A DNA stretch of 40,096 bases, taken from the NCBI GenBank assembly GCA_031278075.1, contig JAITLE010000039.1:1-40096 (forward strand), given 5' to 3'. The notes beneath the pieces are model-generated. The model was not told the DNA's origin. It searched no databases and saw only the letters and a program-made list of their open reading frames with translations. Shown here in pieces: positions 8,535-17,552 of this stretch (its first letter is position 1; every line of letters begins with the position of its first letter). A program made the translations under genes and the position numbers. The stretch comes from Bifidobacteriaceae bacterium (GTDB lineage Bacteria; Actinomycetota; Actinomycetes; Actinomycetales; WQXJ01).

Positions 8535-10836
8535 ACGTCCTCACCACGACAAGACCACAGCCCCGCCCGACAGCCACCCCGGTGATTGGGCCGGGCTGCT
8601 GAACGGCCGGGAACTCTGCCAGGTTGTCGCTGGGGCAGCGCCCCTTTCGCGCGCTCAGAGGTGGGTGTGGCCAACCGTGGTGGTGGGCAGCGAATGTCTA
8701 CGGGTCGCGGAGTCAGGGGAAGAGCTCGAAGGTCGCTTGAGCGCCTTGCATCACTTGTTACAAGACCAGCTCAAGAATCCCAACGCATTGGCGCACCCGG
8801 AAATAACCGCTGACTTCTTCCGGCGGCTGGTGAAGGACCGCGTCAACATCGAGATCCAGCAGCACGAACTCGGGACTGACCTGCCAAAAACGGTCGAGTT
8901 TGATCACTGGGTGCTCGCCTTGGCCAGCGCCGCGGCAGGCGTCAACACCGCTTACTTCAGCGATCGGGCCGACGCCCGGGGTGGGGTGGCGCGCTCATCT
9001 GCCGCCACGGTGGGCATCTGCTCGTCTAGCGCTGCCTGGCGGAACGCCGCCCGGGACCTCAAAGCCCTGGAGAACGCCCCCCTGCCCCAAAGCCCAAGTC
9101 ACGAGGCGCGAATGGCTAAAGGCTTGGCTTCCCGCATCCAAGCCGCCATCCTAGACGGCAGCGTGAACTTGGGGGATATCCAATCGCTGACGGAACTGGC
9201 ATGGTCCGAGTTCATAAGCAAACTGTCCGTCTGGCGCGGATATCCGGACTGGGCAGAACTCATCGCCCGCCTCGAGCTGCTCGCCGCCAACTCCGCGAGA
9301 GAGGGCCGGCAGTTCCAGGCTCATCTCGAAAATTCACCGGACATACGTATGGTCAAGGGCACGCTGAAGGACGAGACCGAGCGTTCGGCCAAGAACTGGC
9401 AACAGGTCATCAATGGCTGGCCCGAGGGCTCGAACACTGAATCCGGGAAGAAAGGACCGGCGCAGACCGAACTTTACCAGAATTTGGCCCGTTTGCTCCT
9501 CAGGCAGGCCGAATTGCGCTCCCGGCTAGTCGAACAAGAGAAAAACGCCAGGCAAGGACGCCTGACGGCCTTTCAACAGCGCATCGACCCCGCCGCCGCC
9601 TCGCCCCTTCCCGTTCGCAACGCTCCTGGCGTGCCTGCGGCGCCCAAATTCCCGCCACCTCCTGACAGCACGTCTTCGTTGAAGGGATATCCGCCGCCAG
9701 CGGTCATATACGTCACAACCTTCGATTTGGAGCTGGAGTTCGCGCTGGTCAGTGAGGGGGTCGACAAGTTTGTCATGGTCATGCCCGTCCACATCATCGA
9801 TCGGATCGACGGGCCTGATGCTGAACACGCGACTACTCTGTGGGTGGGCCGTGTGGTGGCCTGCGGAGACGGCCCGGACGCGCCAAGTGAGGAACGCGTC
9901 GAGCGCTTTAGGAGACTCTGCGACGCGAGTTCGGATCAAGACTACTTCTTGTTGTCGACGGTTGAGCAGGTCGGGAGCGGACTTTTGGATGACGGGCAAA
10001 GCCGCGCCAGGGCCGACAAACAGATTGCGCTCCTGAGGCAAGCGCTCGGCATCAGCGATAAGGAGGATGCGACGCCACGGGAGTGCGTCGACGAACTTTA
10101 CTCGCTGCCAATGATTGTCCACCTCATGGGCGCGCCTCTGGTCGCGCCACCGAAACTCGAGGTGGGCCCCCTGCCCAACGCGGGGCCCCCGTTGACGGAC
10201 TTTGGCATGGCAGCCGTCGCCGTGGCGGGCTTGGCGGACGCATGGAGGAGCCGCGTGGAGCAGGTCAAGATAGACGCGAGAGCGGGGCATGGGGCGCCCC
10301 ATTCGCTTGTCCGGGCCGCCAGCATGACCCTGTTGGAAGAGGCCAACGCGATCCGGACGTCGCTCCCGGAGGTCATCCCAGCGGACAGCAGCAGCCGCCG
10401 GCCTCCCCGGAACCTGCCCGGCGCCTTGTGGCACGGTTTGTCGGAGCATTGCTGGCGCTACTGGGCGTTACTCGGCGTCGAGTTGAACGATCCCGTCATC
10501 CGCTACCGCGTGCTCGCCCAGTTCCTGAGCGATGGATTGACTCGACCGCAAGTCGAGGGCTCCGGCTGGCCCAGCCGCACCGGACTCGCCGTCAACCAGG
10601 GCCCTTTGTCCGCCAGAGCCTCTGAGGCTCTGCGCTGGTGCGGTTTCTCGGTGCTGGACGGCCCCGGCGGGTCGGGTCAATCCCGTCTCCTCGTGACGCC
10701 GGATCACCTCGGACACGTCCTGTCGCACCTCGAGGCCACGCTCAATCCCCCTTCCGACCCCGCCCGTCGGCCCTACGTGATTGACCCCGACAGTTGCAAC
10801 TTACCTACCACCGCCCCCGGGAGCACCAATGGCTGA
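8512..10836 (+). CDS. unrecognised 774-aa conserved-looking protein of the TIR/STAND operon
   Basis: No family was recognised. The N-terminal third is helical. A charged segment around residues 320-350 (LLLRQAELRSRLVEQEKNARQGRL) is predicted to form a coiled coil. A Pro-rich linker follows (about 370-395), then a compact alpha/beta region (VIYVTTFDLELEFALVSEGVDKFVMVMPVHIIDRI) that may be a binding domain. The C-terminal about 130 residues end in a Trp-rich helix (ALWHGLSEHCWRYWALLG) and VTPDHLGHVLSHLEATL. No transmembrane segment or nucleotide-binding loop is seen. The ATG at 8512 is preferred to that at 8503 because AAGGA lies at proper spacing only for 8512; either overlaps the preceding gene. 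It overlaps the STAND gene by 8 bp (ATGGCTGA), so it is probably made with it, perhaps as an adaptor. Confidence 0.8.
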   Translation: MPPSQSARRPHHDKTTAPPDSHPGDWAGLLNGRELCQVVAGAAPLSRAQRWVWPTVVVGSECLRVAESGEELEGRLSALHHLLQDQLKNPNALAHPEITADFFRRLVKDRVNIEIQQHELGTDLPKTVEFDHWVLALASAAAGVNTAYFSDRADARGGVARSSAATVGICSSSAAWRNAARDLKALENAPLPQSPSHEARMAKGLASRIQAAILDGSVNLGDIQSLTELAWSEFISKLSVWRGYPDWAELIARLELLAANSAREGRQFQAHLENSPDIRMVKGTLKDETERSAKNWQQVINGWPEGSNTESGKKGPAQTELYQNLARLLLRQAELRSRLVEQEKNARQGRLTAFQQRIDPAAASPLPVRNAPGVPAAPKFPPPPDSTSSLKGYPPPAVIYVTTFDLELEFALVSEGVDKFVMVMPVHIIDRIDGPDAEHATTLWVGRVVACGDGPDAPSEERVERFRRLCDASSDQDYFLLSTVEQVGSGLLDDGQSRARADKQIALLRQALGISDKEDATPRECVDELYSLPMIVHLMGAPLVAPPKLEVGPLPNAGPPLTDFGMAAVAVAGLADAWRSRVEQVKIDARAGHGAPHSLVRAASMTLLEEANAIRTSLPEVIPADSSSRRPPRNLPGALWHGLSEHCWRYWALLGVELNDPVIRYRVLAQFLSDGLTRPQVEGSGWPSRTGLAVNQGPLSARASEALRWCGFSVLDGPGGSGQSRLLVTPDHLGHVLSHLEATLNPPSDPARRPYVIDPDSCNLPTTAPGSTNG

Positions 10837-13615
10837 GAGTAAACCAGAGGACACGGCCCTGCACCGGTGGCGCCAATCTTTCAGCCAATCCCAACGCCAG
10901 TGTCCCTGGCCCGGGCCGCGGCCGGTGGAACGCAGCACCGCGGCAGGCTTCGCAGACCGGCAAGCCGACGTCGACGCCTTCTTGCACCACATCAGGCAGA
11001 ACCAGTTGTTGGTCTTCCACGGCGAGTCTGGCGCCGGCAAGACCTCGCTGATCAACGTGAAGATAATCGAGGAGTTATGGGGCGAGGATTACGCGCCCAT
11101 GCTGTGCCGCGACTGGTCCGGAGCGACCACACCGGGCGAACGCCCTGACGACAAACTCATTCCGCGCGTCGACAACTTCCTGAGGCACAAGCTCCGAGAG
11201 TCAGGTTGGCTTCACCAAGACTTGGCCACGAAAATCAAGGCGAAAACCCCCCTGGCGCACGCCATCGAGGACGCTTACGGATTCAAAGGCGTCCTGATCC
11301 TTGACCAGTTCGAAGAGGTCCTGCGCTCGGATCCCCGTTTCGCCCGCGCGGCGCTTGGCTGGGTGATCGCCGCCAACGCCAGGTATAACTTCAAAGTGGT
11401 CCTGTCCATGCGATCGGAACAGCTCTATATGGTGAGCGAACGCCTCCGCGACGCGCATCCCTTCACCACCTATTTCCTTAAACTCCAACGCCTCGAGGGC
11501 GAGGAACAAGCCAAGCACATCATCGACGCGCCCGGGCGCGGCTCAGACCAAACGACTTCCCTGATCACAACAGAGGCTGCCAAGTTGCTCGCCAAATGGT
11601 GGGACAAGCCCTCGTCTGATCCCGCAGGCCGCCATGGGGTGTTGGGGCTCCAAGCCGCGCTCTACGTCCTTCATTTCAAGTACAAGGAACTGGACTCCCC
11701 GGTCACCAAGGAAAACCTAAAAAGCCTGGCAAAGGATGCGGGCTCGGCCTTTGACGTCTTCTCCTACTGCCTCGGCGAGCTGATGAACATCCAACTCAGC
11801 TTCGCCAGTCGAGCCGCGCTGGGCCGGCGCCAAGACGGCGTCTCCGCCGAAGACTCCGGCGCCGCTGGCGCGCGCCTGCCCCAGTCGCTCACGCTGGCCA
11901 CCACCAGGGCTGTCGTCAACCTGGTGCCGAGCCTCTCGAGCGGCGACTACAAGATCGAGCGAAGCCTCACAGACTTGTTCGAGTTGGCCTTCGCCCGCTC
12001 GCTCCTGAGCCTCGGGGTGGAAAAGGAGGAGCGCAGGAAAATAGCCGAGGCGATCGCGATGGCGCGGGCCAAACCCTTCGACTATCTTAGCGCGACAACG
12101 ACGGAGCTCGCCAAGACTCTGGAGTTGGGCGAACAAGAGAACGTCGCCTTAGAGCCGGAACCGGACCGTTGGACGGCCACCATTTGCCCGGTCCCGTGGA
12201 GCGCTGACGACAAAGAAGAGCGCGAGCGATCCAACAGCGCCGGCCCGGTCTTCAGTTTCCTGCGCGGACGCGTCTTGACGGAGATGATCCGGAGCTTCTT
12301 GTTCGCCGTCGAATGGCTGGAGGCCGCCACTTTGATTCGCGTCAGCGGACTTTCGGCCGCGCTGGTTCACGACGGATTTGGGCGTCCCTTGACCCGCTGG
12401 TCGGGGGACCACGAGCTCCACAGCCGTCGGGAGGCGGCGCTTTCCCGCACAGCCCTTGATGGAGAGTTCATCTTCTGGGGTGATTCGAGCGACGAAGACC
12501 CGCGGATAATCTGCGACGCGCGCTGGGTCAACTCGGTTGTCAAAGGCACAACCTTCAAGCACGTCGTCTTCTTGAATTGCGACCTGCACGCCACGGCGTT
12601 CATCGGCTGCACTTTTGAGGGAGTGGTGTTCGTGAACTGTCGATTGGACGGCGCGATGCTGAAGGCGTGCGCCATTCGTGGCGGCACGGCCAGCTGGCGC
12701 GAACACCACGGCGCGCCAACCGAGAGGGTTGACTTTCCCAGTTTCCACTTGAGCGCAGCGGCCGACGAGGGCGCCGCCGATCCGTTCGCGAGCTCCGTCG
12801 CAGAGAGCATCGCTGAACTCGCCTGGTACCGCGACTACCGCAGCGCGGACGGGCGGACCGCCTTCGGGCTCCTCTACTCGCCGCAGTCCGGGGTCGCGGC
12901 CGTGCCGCTGGCCAAACTGCCTGAGGACCGTGAGTCGCGGCGGATCGTCCCCGCAGACGGCGGGCTGGTGGTTTGCGGCGGACGGCTCAGCGCCCTGATG
13001 GTCGCGCAATGCGCGTTTCCCCGATTGGAAGAGGGCGACTTCGCGCTGTGCCTGTTAGACGTTGCTGGTAGCTCGCTTGACTTCAACGAGCAGCGCGGCG
13101 GCAGCGTTCTCATCAAAGGCGCCTCGATTCGGGGCCTTGGATACTCCCGTCCGCTGTCGGACATCCTGGCCACCGGGGACGCCGGGGACGCCGGGGCGCA
13201 GGCCGCCGCCGCGACAAGCCAAAACGAGCCCACGGACGAGATCCGGCTCCGCGTCGAGGACTCCGCGCTGTTCGACCTCTTCCTGGGCCCGCGACTGACC
13301 GGCAAAGTGGAGATCGACGGGTGCGCCCTGTTGGGCGCCACACAAGCAAGTGCGGAGCTGACTGTGACGGTCACCAACTCCCGGGTCGGGCAACACAACT
13401 TCCCCCTGAGTGCCGACGAGGACAATCCCGCCAGCGTTCAGCCATTCCAGCCTGAGCCTGGGAGCGATTGGTTCCTCGACGCCTCGACGCAGGCCGTTGT
13501 GTACCGCTCCGAGCCCGGTCGCTACGAGTTCGAGCGCGAGCGCCAGCGCGAGCGCCAGCGCCAGCGCCACCGCGAGCGCGAGACGCGCGCCAAGGAACAA
13601 CCGAGAAAGCGATGA
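10829..13615 (+). CDS. STAND-like (nSTAND) P-loop NTPase with pentapeptide-like C-terminal region
   Basis: A 928-aa signalling ATPase candidate. The Walker A GESGAGKTSLI lies near residues 65-75 and a Walker B of the form GVLILDQFEEVL near 153-164; the hydrophobic-Asp-Gln-Phe-Glu-Glu version is characteristic of the nSTAND group. The sensor-like VVLSMRSEQLY and the winged-helix-like region to about 480 follow. Residues about 566-620 have pentapeptide-like periodicity (GTTFKHVVFLNCDLHATAF and following), and more beta-rich repeats occur to about 890. The last 30 residues are Arg/Glu/Gln repeats encoded by a near-perfect CGCGAGCGCCAG microrepeat (13531-13585). STAND proteins act as ligand-gated oligomerising switches in defence. 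The ATG at 10829, 8 bp inside the preceding gene, is preceded by GGGAG. Confidence 0.75.
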   Translation: MAESKPEDTALHRWRQSFSQSQRQCPWPGPRPVERSTAAGFADRQADVDAFLHHIRQNQLLVFHGESGAGKTSLINVKIIEELWGEDYAPMLCRDWSGATTPGERPDDKLIPRVDNFLRHKLRESGWLHQDLATKIKAKTPLAHAIEDAYGFKGVLILDQFEEVLRSDPRFARAALGWVIAANARYNFKVVLSMRSEQLYMVSERLRDAHPFTTYFLKLQRLEGEEQAKHIIDAPGRGSDQTTSLITTEAAKLLAKWWDKPSSDPAGRHGVLGLQAALYVLHFKYKELDSPVTKENLKSLAKDAGSAFDVFSYCLGELMNIQLSFASRAALGRRQDGVSAEDSGAAGARLPQSLTLATTRAVVNLVPSLSSGDYKIERSLTDLFELAFARSLLSLGVEKEERRKIAEAIAMARAKPFDYLSATTTELAKTLELGEQENVALEPEPDRWTATICPVPWSADDKEERERSNSAGPVFSFLRGRVLTEMIRSFLFAVEWLEAATLIRVSGLSAALVHDGFGRPLTRWSGDHELHSRREAALSRTALDGEFIFWGDSSDEDPRIICDARWVNSVVKGTTFKHVVFLNCDLHATAFIGCTFEGVVFVNCRLDGAMLKACAIRGGTASWREHHGAPTERVDFPSFHLSAAADEGAADPFASSVAESIAELAWYRDYRSADGRTAFGLLYSPQSGVAAVPLAKLPEDRESRRIVPADGGLVVCGGRLSALMVAQCAFPRLEEGDFALCLLDVAGSSLDFNEQRGGSVLIKGASIRGLGYSRPLSDILATGDAGDAGAQAAAATSQNEPTDEIRLRVEDSALFDLFLGPRLTGKVEIDGCALLGATQASAELTVTVTNSRVGQHNFPLSADEDNPASVQPFQPEPGSDWFLDASTQAVVYRSEPGRYEFERERQRERQRQRHRERETRAKEQPRKR

Positions 13616-14877
13616 TCGGGACCGACCCCCGCAACCCGTTCCTGAGCCGGGTGGCGGCCAGGCTGCGGCGAAGCCGCCCCCCTAATCCCCACAGGCCAAC
13701 ATCCTTGATCGTGGAGCGGTTGCCGTCCGGTCCGCTCACGCGGGTGTGGTTCAACACCGCGGGCTGCCCAGAAGACAAACGCGGCGCCTGCACCATGTGC
13801 AATTACGGCGCCGGCGGTCCCACCACCGGCGATGAGATGGTCGCCCAAGTCGAGGCCGCCATCTCAGGTATAGCCCAACCAGAGGGGACCCTGCTGGTCT
13901 CGCCGTCAGGGAGCTTGTTCGACGCCCGCGAAGTCCCCACCGCCGCGGCCCTCGCGATCCTCCGCCTGGCGGCGGCCTCCGGCTTTGGGGCGATCTTGAC
14001 CGAGACCCGTCCCGAGACCCTGACGGCGTCGCTCGTGGACCAGGCGCTCGAGGCCGTCGCGGGCCGGGCATTCGGAGTCGAGCTAGGCCTCGAGTCTTCC
14101 GATCAGGCGGTGCTCAACCTCTGCGTCAACAAGATCATGCGCTTGGCCGACTGGCGGACCGCGCTCGCGTTGCTTTCCAGCCGGGGAGTTCCCGTCACAG
14201 CCAATGTGTCTCTCGGGACCGCTTTTCTCTCCCCGGCTGAAGCGATCGACGACGCTGTCGCCACGGTCTTATGGGCGCTGCGGCACGGCAGCCGCGACTG
14301 TGCCGTGTTTCCGCTGATAGTTCGGGACTGGACGGTGCTCGCGCACCTCTGGCGCCGCGGCCGCCACGAGCCGCCATCTTTGTGGTCTCTGGTTGAGACG
14401 CTGATCCGGGTCGGACCCGACATCGCTCGGCGCGTCTCGATTTCCTGGTACAAGGATTACGACCAAGAACGCGGCGGCGCCTCCGCCGACATGACAGCGC
14501 TCGCGGTCCCGACCACATGTCCCGACTGCCACGCCGAGGTGGTCAGGCGTCTCGACAGTTACCGCGCCACGGGCGATTTTGAAGTCGTCGCGGGCCTTGA
14601 CGCGTTCACCTGCCCCTGCCATGACTCTTGGCGAGCCAGTTTGGACGGCGCCCAGGCGCCTTGGACACACAGGCTCCCGTCAGCATACGAAGCGCTGGGC
14701 CGAGAGGTCCTCGGCGAGACCTGGTGGGCCGCGCACGGATCAGGCGTCCTGGATTGGTTGGGGGTGGCGCTCGGCGAATCTGGAGCGCAGGCCAGGGGTC
14801 AACCGCCAGTCGGGCCGCCGAGCAACGCGAGCTCCAGGACCGCCATCCGGGTGAACAGCCCCAGATCGGAGTGGTGA
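13612..14877 (+). CDS. Radical SAM protein resembling archaeosine-type RaSEA enzymes
   Basis: A 421-aa radical SAM enzyme. The cluster motif is CX7CX2C (CPEDKRGACTMCNYG, about residues 50-65), the spacing seen in the RaSEA/TIGR01210 group rather than the usual CX3CX2C. ELGLESSD is a SAM-barrel block of the type found in that group. The C-terminus carries CPDCHAEVVRRLDSY and FTCPCHDSW, a four-Cys site likely to bind zinc or a second cluster, also seen in that group. In archaea RaSEA completes archaeosine on tRNA by cleaving a lysine adduct; the substrate in a bacterium is unknown. Start ATG overlaps the STAND stop (ATGA). Its 3' end overlaps the convergent carbamoyltransferase-like gene by 79 bp. 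Confidence 0.78.
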   Translation: MIGTDPRNPFLSRVAARLRRSRPPNPHRPTSLIVERLPSGPLTRVWFNTAGCPEDKRGACTMCNYGAGGPTTGDEMVAQVEAAISGIAQPEGTLLVSPSGSLFDAREVPTAAALAILRLAAASGFGAILTETRPETLTASLVDQALEAVAGRAFGVELGLESSDQAVLNLCVNKIMRLADWRTALALLSSRGVPVTANVSLGTAFLSPAEAIDDAVATVLWALRHGSRDCAVFPLIVRDWTVLAHLWRRGRHEPPSLWSLVETLIRVGPDIARRVSISWYKDYDQERGGASADMTALAVPTTCPDCHAEVVRRLDSYRATGDFEVVAGLDAFTCPCHDSWRASLDGAQAPWTHRLPSAYEALGREVLGETWWAAHGSGVLDWLGVALGESGAQARGQPPVGPPSNASSRTAIRVNSPRSEW

Positions 14878-15701
14878 AAGGCCCTGACCCGAGGATCCGC
14901 GCGAGCTTCGGGGGAGATCTCGTCGATCACAGGCAGCGGCGAGGTCACCACCAACTCCCGCGGCAGCGCCGCCAAACGGTCGGCGGTCAGGGTCAAAGCG
15001 CCACGATCCTCAAGACTGACCGCCCCATGCGGCACACCCGCCATATAGAGGACCGCCGTCTCGCGGGGCAGGTCGCTCCACGACGCTCGCCGCACGATGC
15101 CGTCTGCGCCCGCCGGCCGTCGCCACCCGCGTTCCAGCTCGGGCAGGGTGAGCAGCACAATCAACTCGACGCCGAAACGCGGCAGCAACCGCAGCAAGCT
15201 GGTGACGGCGCGCATCCGCGGGTCGCCGCAAATCGCCACTGTCCGCCCCGCCAAGTCCCCCAGATCGTGCGACAGCGCGAACAGATCCAACAGAGCTTGT
15301 GTCGGGTGCTCGCCATCGGGCCCACGGTCGCCGCCGTTGACGAGCGGCGCCGGACGCTCCGAAGGCAGGTTGGGGCCGGCGAGCGGCTCGCCGAGGCGGG
15401 CGACCACCACGTCGCAGTAGCCCATAACGGTCCGCAGCGTGTCATGGATGCTTTCCGGCCGTGAGATCTCGCTCTCGCGCCGCCTGACCACATCGATGTG
15501 GCGCCCTCCGATCCGGCCGGCGGCGGCCGCGAAGCCGAGACGCGTGCGCAGCGAAGCCTCCAGGAAACACAGCCCCACCAACGGCTGGGAGACCAATGGT
15601 GGGGCCAGGCCGGTTCGGTGCAGTTCAGCCCGCGCCATCACCCATTCGACGTCGGCGTCGGAGAAATCATCAATCGACCGCCAGACTCTGCCGCTGATCA
15701 C
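14799..15701 (-). CDS. Divergent aspartate/ornithine carbamoyltransferase-like protein
   Basis: A 300-aa protein of normal transcarbamylase length. The carbamoyl-phosphate loop is FLEASLRTRLGF (S-T-R-T of true enzymes has become S-L-R-T), and DGEHPTQALLDLF is the conserved HPTQ motif. VAICGDPRMRAVTSLLRLL matches the second-domain Rossmann start, and SPLPVIDEIS matches the usual HPLPRxxEI with His changed to Ser. The TRVQ-type loop that binds aspartate in PyrB is replaced by MAGVPHG, so the acceptor is probably not aspartate. The start is a GTG at 15701 overlapping the TGA of the upstream radical SAM gene (GTGA), which gives the standard length. Last gene of a four-gene minus-strand operon. 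It is not the housekeeping pyrB judging by context and motif loss. Confidence 0.75.
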   Translation of the reverse strand: MISGRVWRSIDDFSDADVEWVMARAELHRTGLAPPLVSQPLVGLCFLEASLRTRLGFAAAAGRIGGRHIDVVRRRESEISRPESIHDTLRTVMGYCDVVVARLGEPLAGPNLPSERPAPLVNGGDRGPDGEHPTQALLDLFALSHDLGDLAGRTVAICGDPRMRAVTSLLRLLPRFGVELIVLLTLPELERGWRRPAGADGIVRRASWSDLPRETAVLYMAGVPHGAVSLEDRGALTLTADRLAALPRELVVTSPLPVIDEISPEARADPRVRAFHHSDLGLFTRMAVLELALLGGPTGG

Positions 15702-16858
15702 CTGACAAGCACCGGCCCCGGATACAGATAACGCACCGCACCAGCGCTGTCTTGGGCGAAACTCAGGGTGTTGTGCGTGCAGGGCGGGCACGCGGGTCCC
15801 AAGCTGACCCCGTGGCGCCGCGCGATCTCCATGGCACGGGAATACACCTCGGCCAGTTCAGCGAATGTGGGCGGCGGAACGTCTCGTAACGGTGTGGCCG
15901 GATCGGGCCGGAATGGCGAGAGCACAGGCGTCGCGCCTCTTCGCGCCAGTTCTTCGACGCCCGCGAGAGTGTCCTCCACCGGCTCCAAACCGACCATCAG
16001 CATGGATCTGACGCGCCCTGGGCCGAGCCGCGCGACTGCGCGGTCGATGAAGCCCAGGTACAGCCCAAGGCCCTGGTTGAATTTGTGCCGGGCCACTTGT
16101 TTGGCCCGCTCACGCGAATAGACCTCGAGATTGATGGAGAGTTCGTGGACCCCGCCTGCCTCGAGTTCGCCGAGGTCGAACACGCCCCGCAGCGGCACCA
16201 TCATGATGTCGACGTCCACTCCGGGCAAATGCGCGAGCACTCGCCGGAACAACTCGCGGTGGAAACCCACATCCTTGGGTTTGGGCGTCCCCCCGGAAAT
16301 CAGGACGTGACGCGCCGGTTGGGCTTGATCCGCGAGGGCGATGTCGAGCGCTTCAAGACAACCTTCGATCGGTTTCAAAGCATAAGTGCCGATCGGGTCG
16401 TCGTATGGGATGTTGCAGAATTCACAGACCATGGCGCAGCTCCGCAACGGGGACAAGCGGACCCGATCGGCGTGCGTGAAAACAAAATTGTTCAGTGGCC
16501 CGTGTCCACCTGCGCCGCCGTGATAGGCCGCCTGTGGGCAGTAAGCCGCCCGGGATCCCGAACCGCCCGCGTCAACCACAAAGCCACCAGAGTCGGCGTC
16601 AAGTTTGATCACAGCGTCGGATCGGACGAAGTTTGGGTTGTTACGCCGCACCGGGGCGTTGACCCACACGTCATCCTCTAGTCTCAGGATCAACCCACTG
16701 GTCGAAGCGTAATCGGCCGCTGACCACCCAAGTTCCCGGACGGCATCGTCCAATCGCTTGGCCGCGCGCGCGGTGACGGACATGCCTTCTGCGAGCAACC
16801 GCAACTTGAGTTCTTGCGTCGGCGCGAGGTCAGACACGATCGACGTCCGAGTCGCCAT
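15698..16858 (-). CDS. Radical SAM enzyme, CX3CX2C type
   Basis: A 386-aa protein. The [4Fe-4S]-SAM motif is CAMVCEFC (about residue 142), followed by the barrel blocks LISGGTPKPKD (the GGE-like SAM-binding strand) and LSINLEVYSRERAKQV. A C-terminal GPACPPCTHNTLSF gives further cysteines for an auxiliary cluster or zinc. The N-terminal about 130 residues form an additional domain. The reaction is unknown. It is the third gene of the operon TPR protein-nitroreductase-radical SAM-carbamoyltransferase; it overlaps the nitroreductase by 29 bp and the next gene by 4 bp, so all are expressed together. Start ATG at 16858 lacks a strong Shine-Dalgarno, as expected for coupled translation. Confidence 0.8.
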   Translation of the reverse strand: MATRTSIVSDLAPTQELKLRLLAEGMSVTARAAKRLDDAVRELGWSAADYASTSGLILRLEDDVWVNAPVRRNNPNFVRSDAVIKLDADSGGFVVDAGGSGSRAAYCPQAAYHGGAGGHGPLNNFVFTHADRVRLSPLRSCAMVCEFCNIPYDDPIGTYALKPIEGCLEALDIALADQAQPARHVLISGGTPKPKDVGFHRELFRRVLAHLPGVDVDIMMVPLRGVFDLGELEAGGVHELSINLEVYSRERAKQVARHKFNQGLGLYLGFIDRAVARLGPGRVRSMLMVGLEPVEDTLAGVEELARRGATPVLSPFRPDPATPLRDVPPPTFAELAEVYSRAMEIARRHGVSLGPACPPCTHNTLSFAQDSAGAVRYLYPGPVLVR

Positions 16859-17552
16859 GCCAGACCGCGCGCTCGATTTCGGGGAGCAACGCCGCGTTCA
16901 TGGGCGGCGTCGCGTCGACCCGGCTGTAGCCCAGGGCGAGCGCACCGAACAGGGCGCCTTTCAAGCCGAGCCGGGGGACGATCGCGTCCGATGCGACAGC
17001 GGCGTCCGCCAAGAAGACGCCCGCCAAGCCGAAGGACGTCGCCGCCAGCCACATGTTCTGCACGGCGGCGCCAACGGCGAAAGCGTCCAAACGGATCGCG
17101 AACTGATCCGCGCCTGGCGCCCGCGCGCCAGACGCCGCAGACGAAAAGGGCTCCAACGACTCCACGACGATGACCAGCGGAACGGCGGCGATCACCGCGG
17201 CCGACGCCGCAACCGTGGAGACGTGCCCGGGGTGGGGCTGACCACTGAGCGGGTCCACGGGGACGAATTCCTCACGCCCGGGCGCCGCCATCATCTGCTC
17301 AGAGATCCAGGCGATGAGCCCCGGATCCCGCACCACGTGGAGGCGCCACGGTTGAGCGTTCTTCGCTGACGGCGCAGCGAGGCCCGCCTGGACGATCTGC
17401 CTGACCACCGAGTTGGGCGGCGTTCGCTCGGTGAAGTCCGCGCGCACGGAGCGGCGGCGCATGATCGTGGCGACGGTGCCGTTCTGTTGGCCGGGCGCTG
17501 GAGCCGCGGCGCCTTCGGAGCCCGGCGGCGGTCCCCCGGCGTGGCCCGTCAA
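16830..17552 (-). CDS. Nitroreductase-family flavoprotein
   Basis: A protein of up to 240 aa. The FMN-binding motifs RRRSVRADFTERTP (N-terminal Arg-rich strand) and APSAKNAQPWRLHVV, then AVQNMWLAATSFGLAGVFL, are those of the nitroreductase/FMN oxidoreductase fold. These enzymes use NAD(P)H to reduce nitro groups, quinones or enone-like intermediates, or act in pathway redox steps. The longest start is a TTG at 17552 forming TTGA with the preceding stop, supporting coupled translation; an internal ATG at 17462 would give 210 aa and also keep all motifs, so the true start is uncertain. Operon context suggests a redox step in the same pathway as the radical SAM enzymes. Confidence 0.82.
   Translation of the reverse strand: MTGHAGGPPPGSEGAAAPAPGQQNGTVATIMRRRSVRADFTERTPPNSVVRQIVQAGLAAPSAKNAQPWRLHVVRDPGLIAWISEQMMAAPGREEFVPVDPLSGQPHPGHVSTVAASAAVIAAVPLVIVVESLEPFSSAASGARAPGADQFAIRLDAFAVGAAVQNMWLAATSFGLAGVFLADAAVASDAIVPRLGLKGALFGALALGYSRVDATPPMNAALLPEIERAVWHGDSDVDRV

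Noticed and set aside
14799-15701. Housekeeping pyrB
   Set aside because: Key substrate loops are changed and no pyrimidine genes are nearby.
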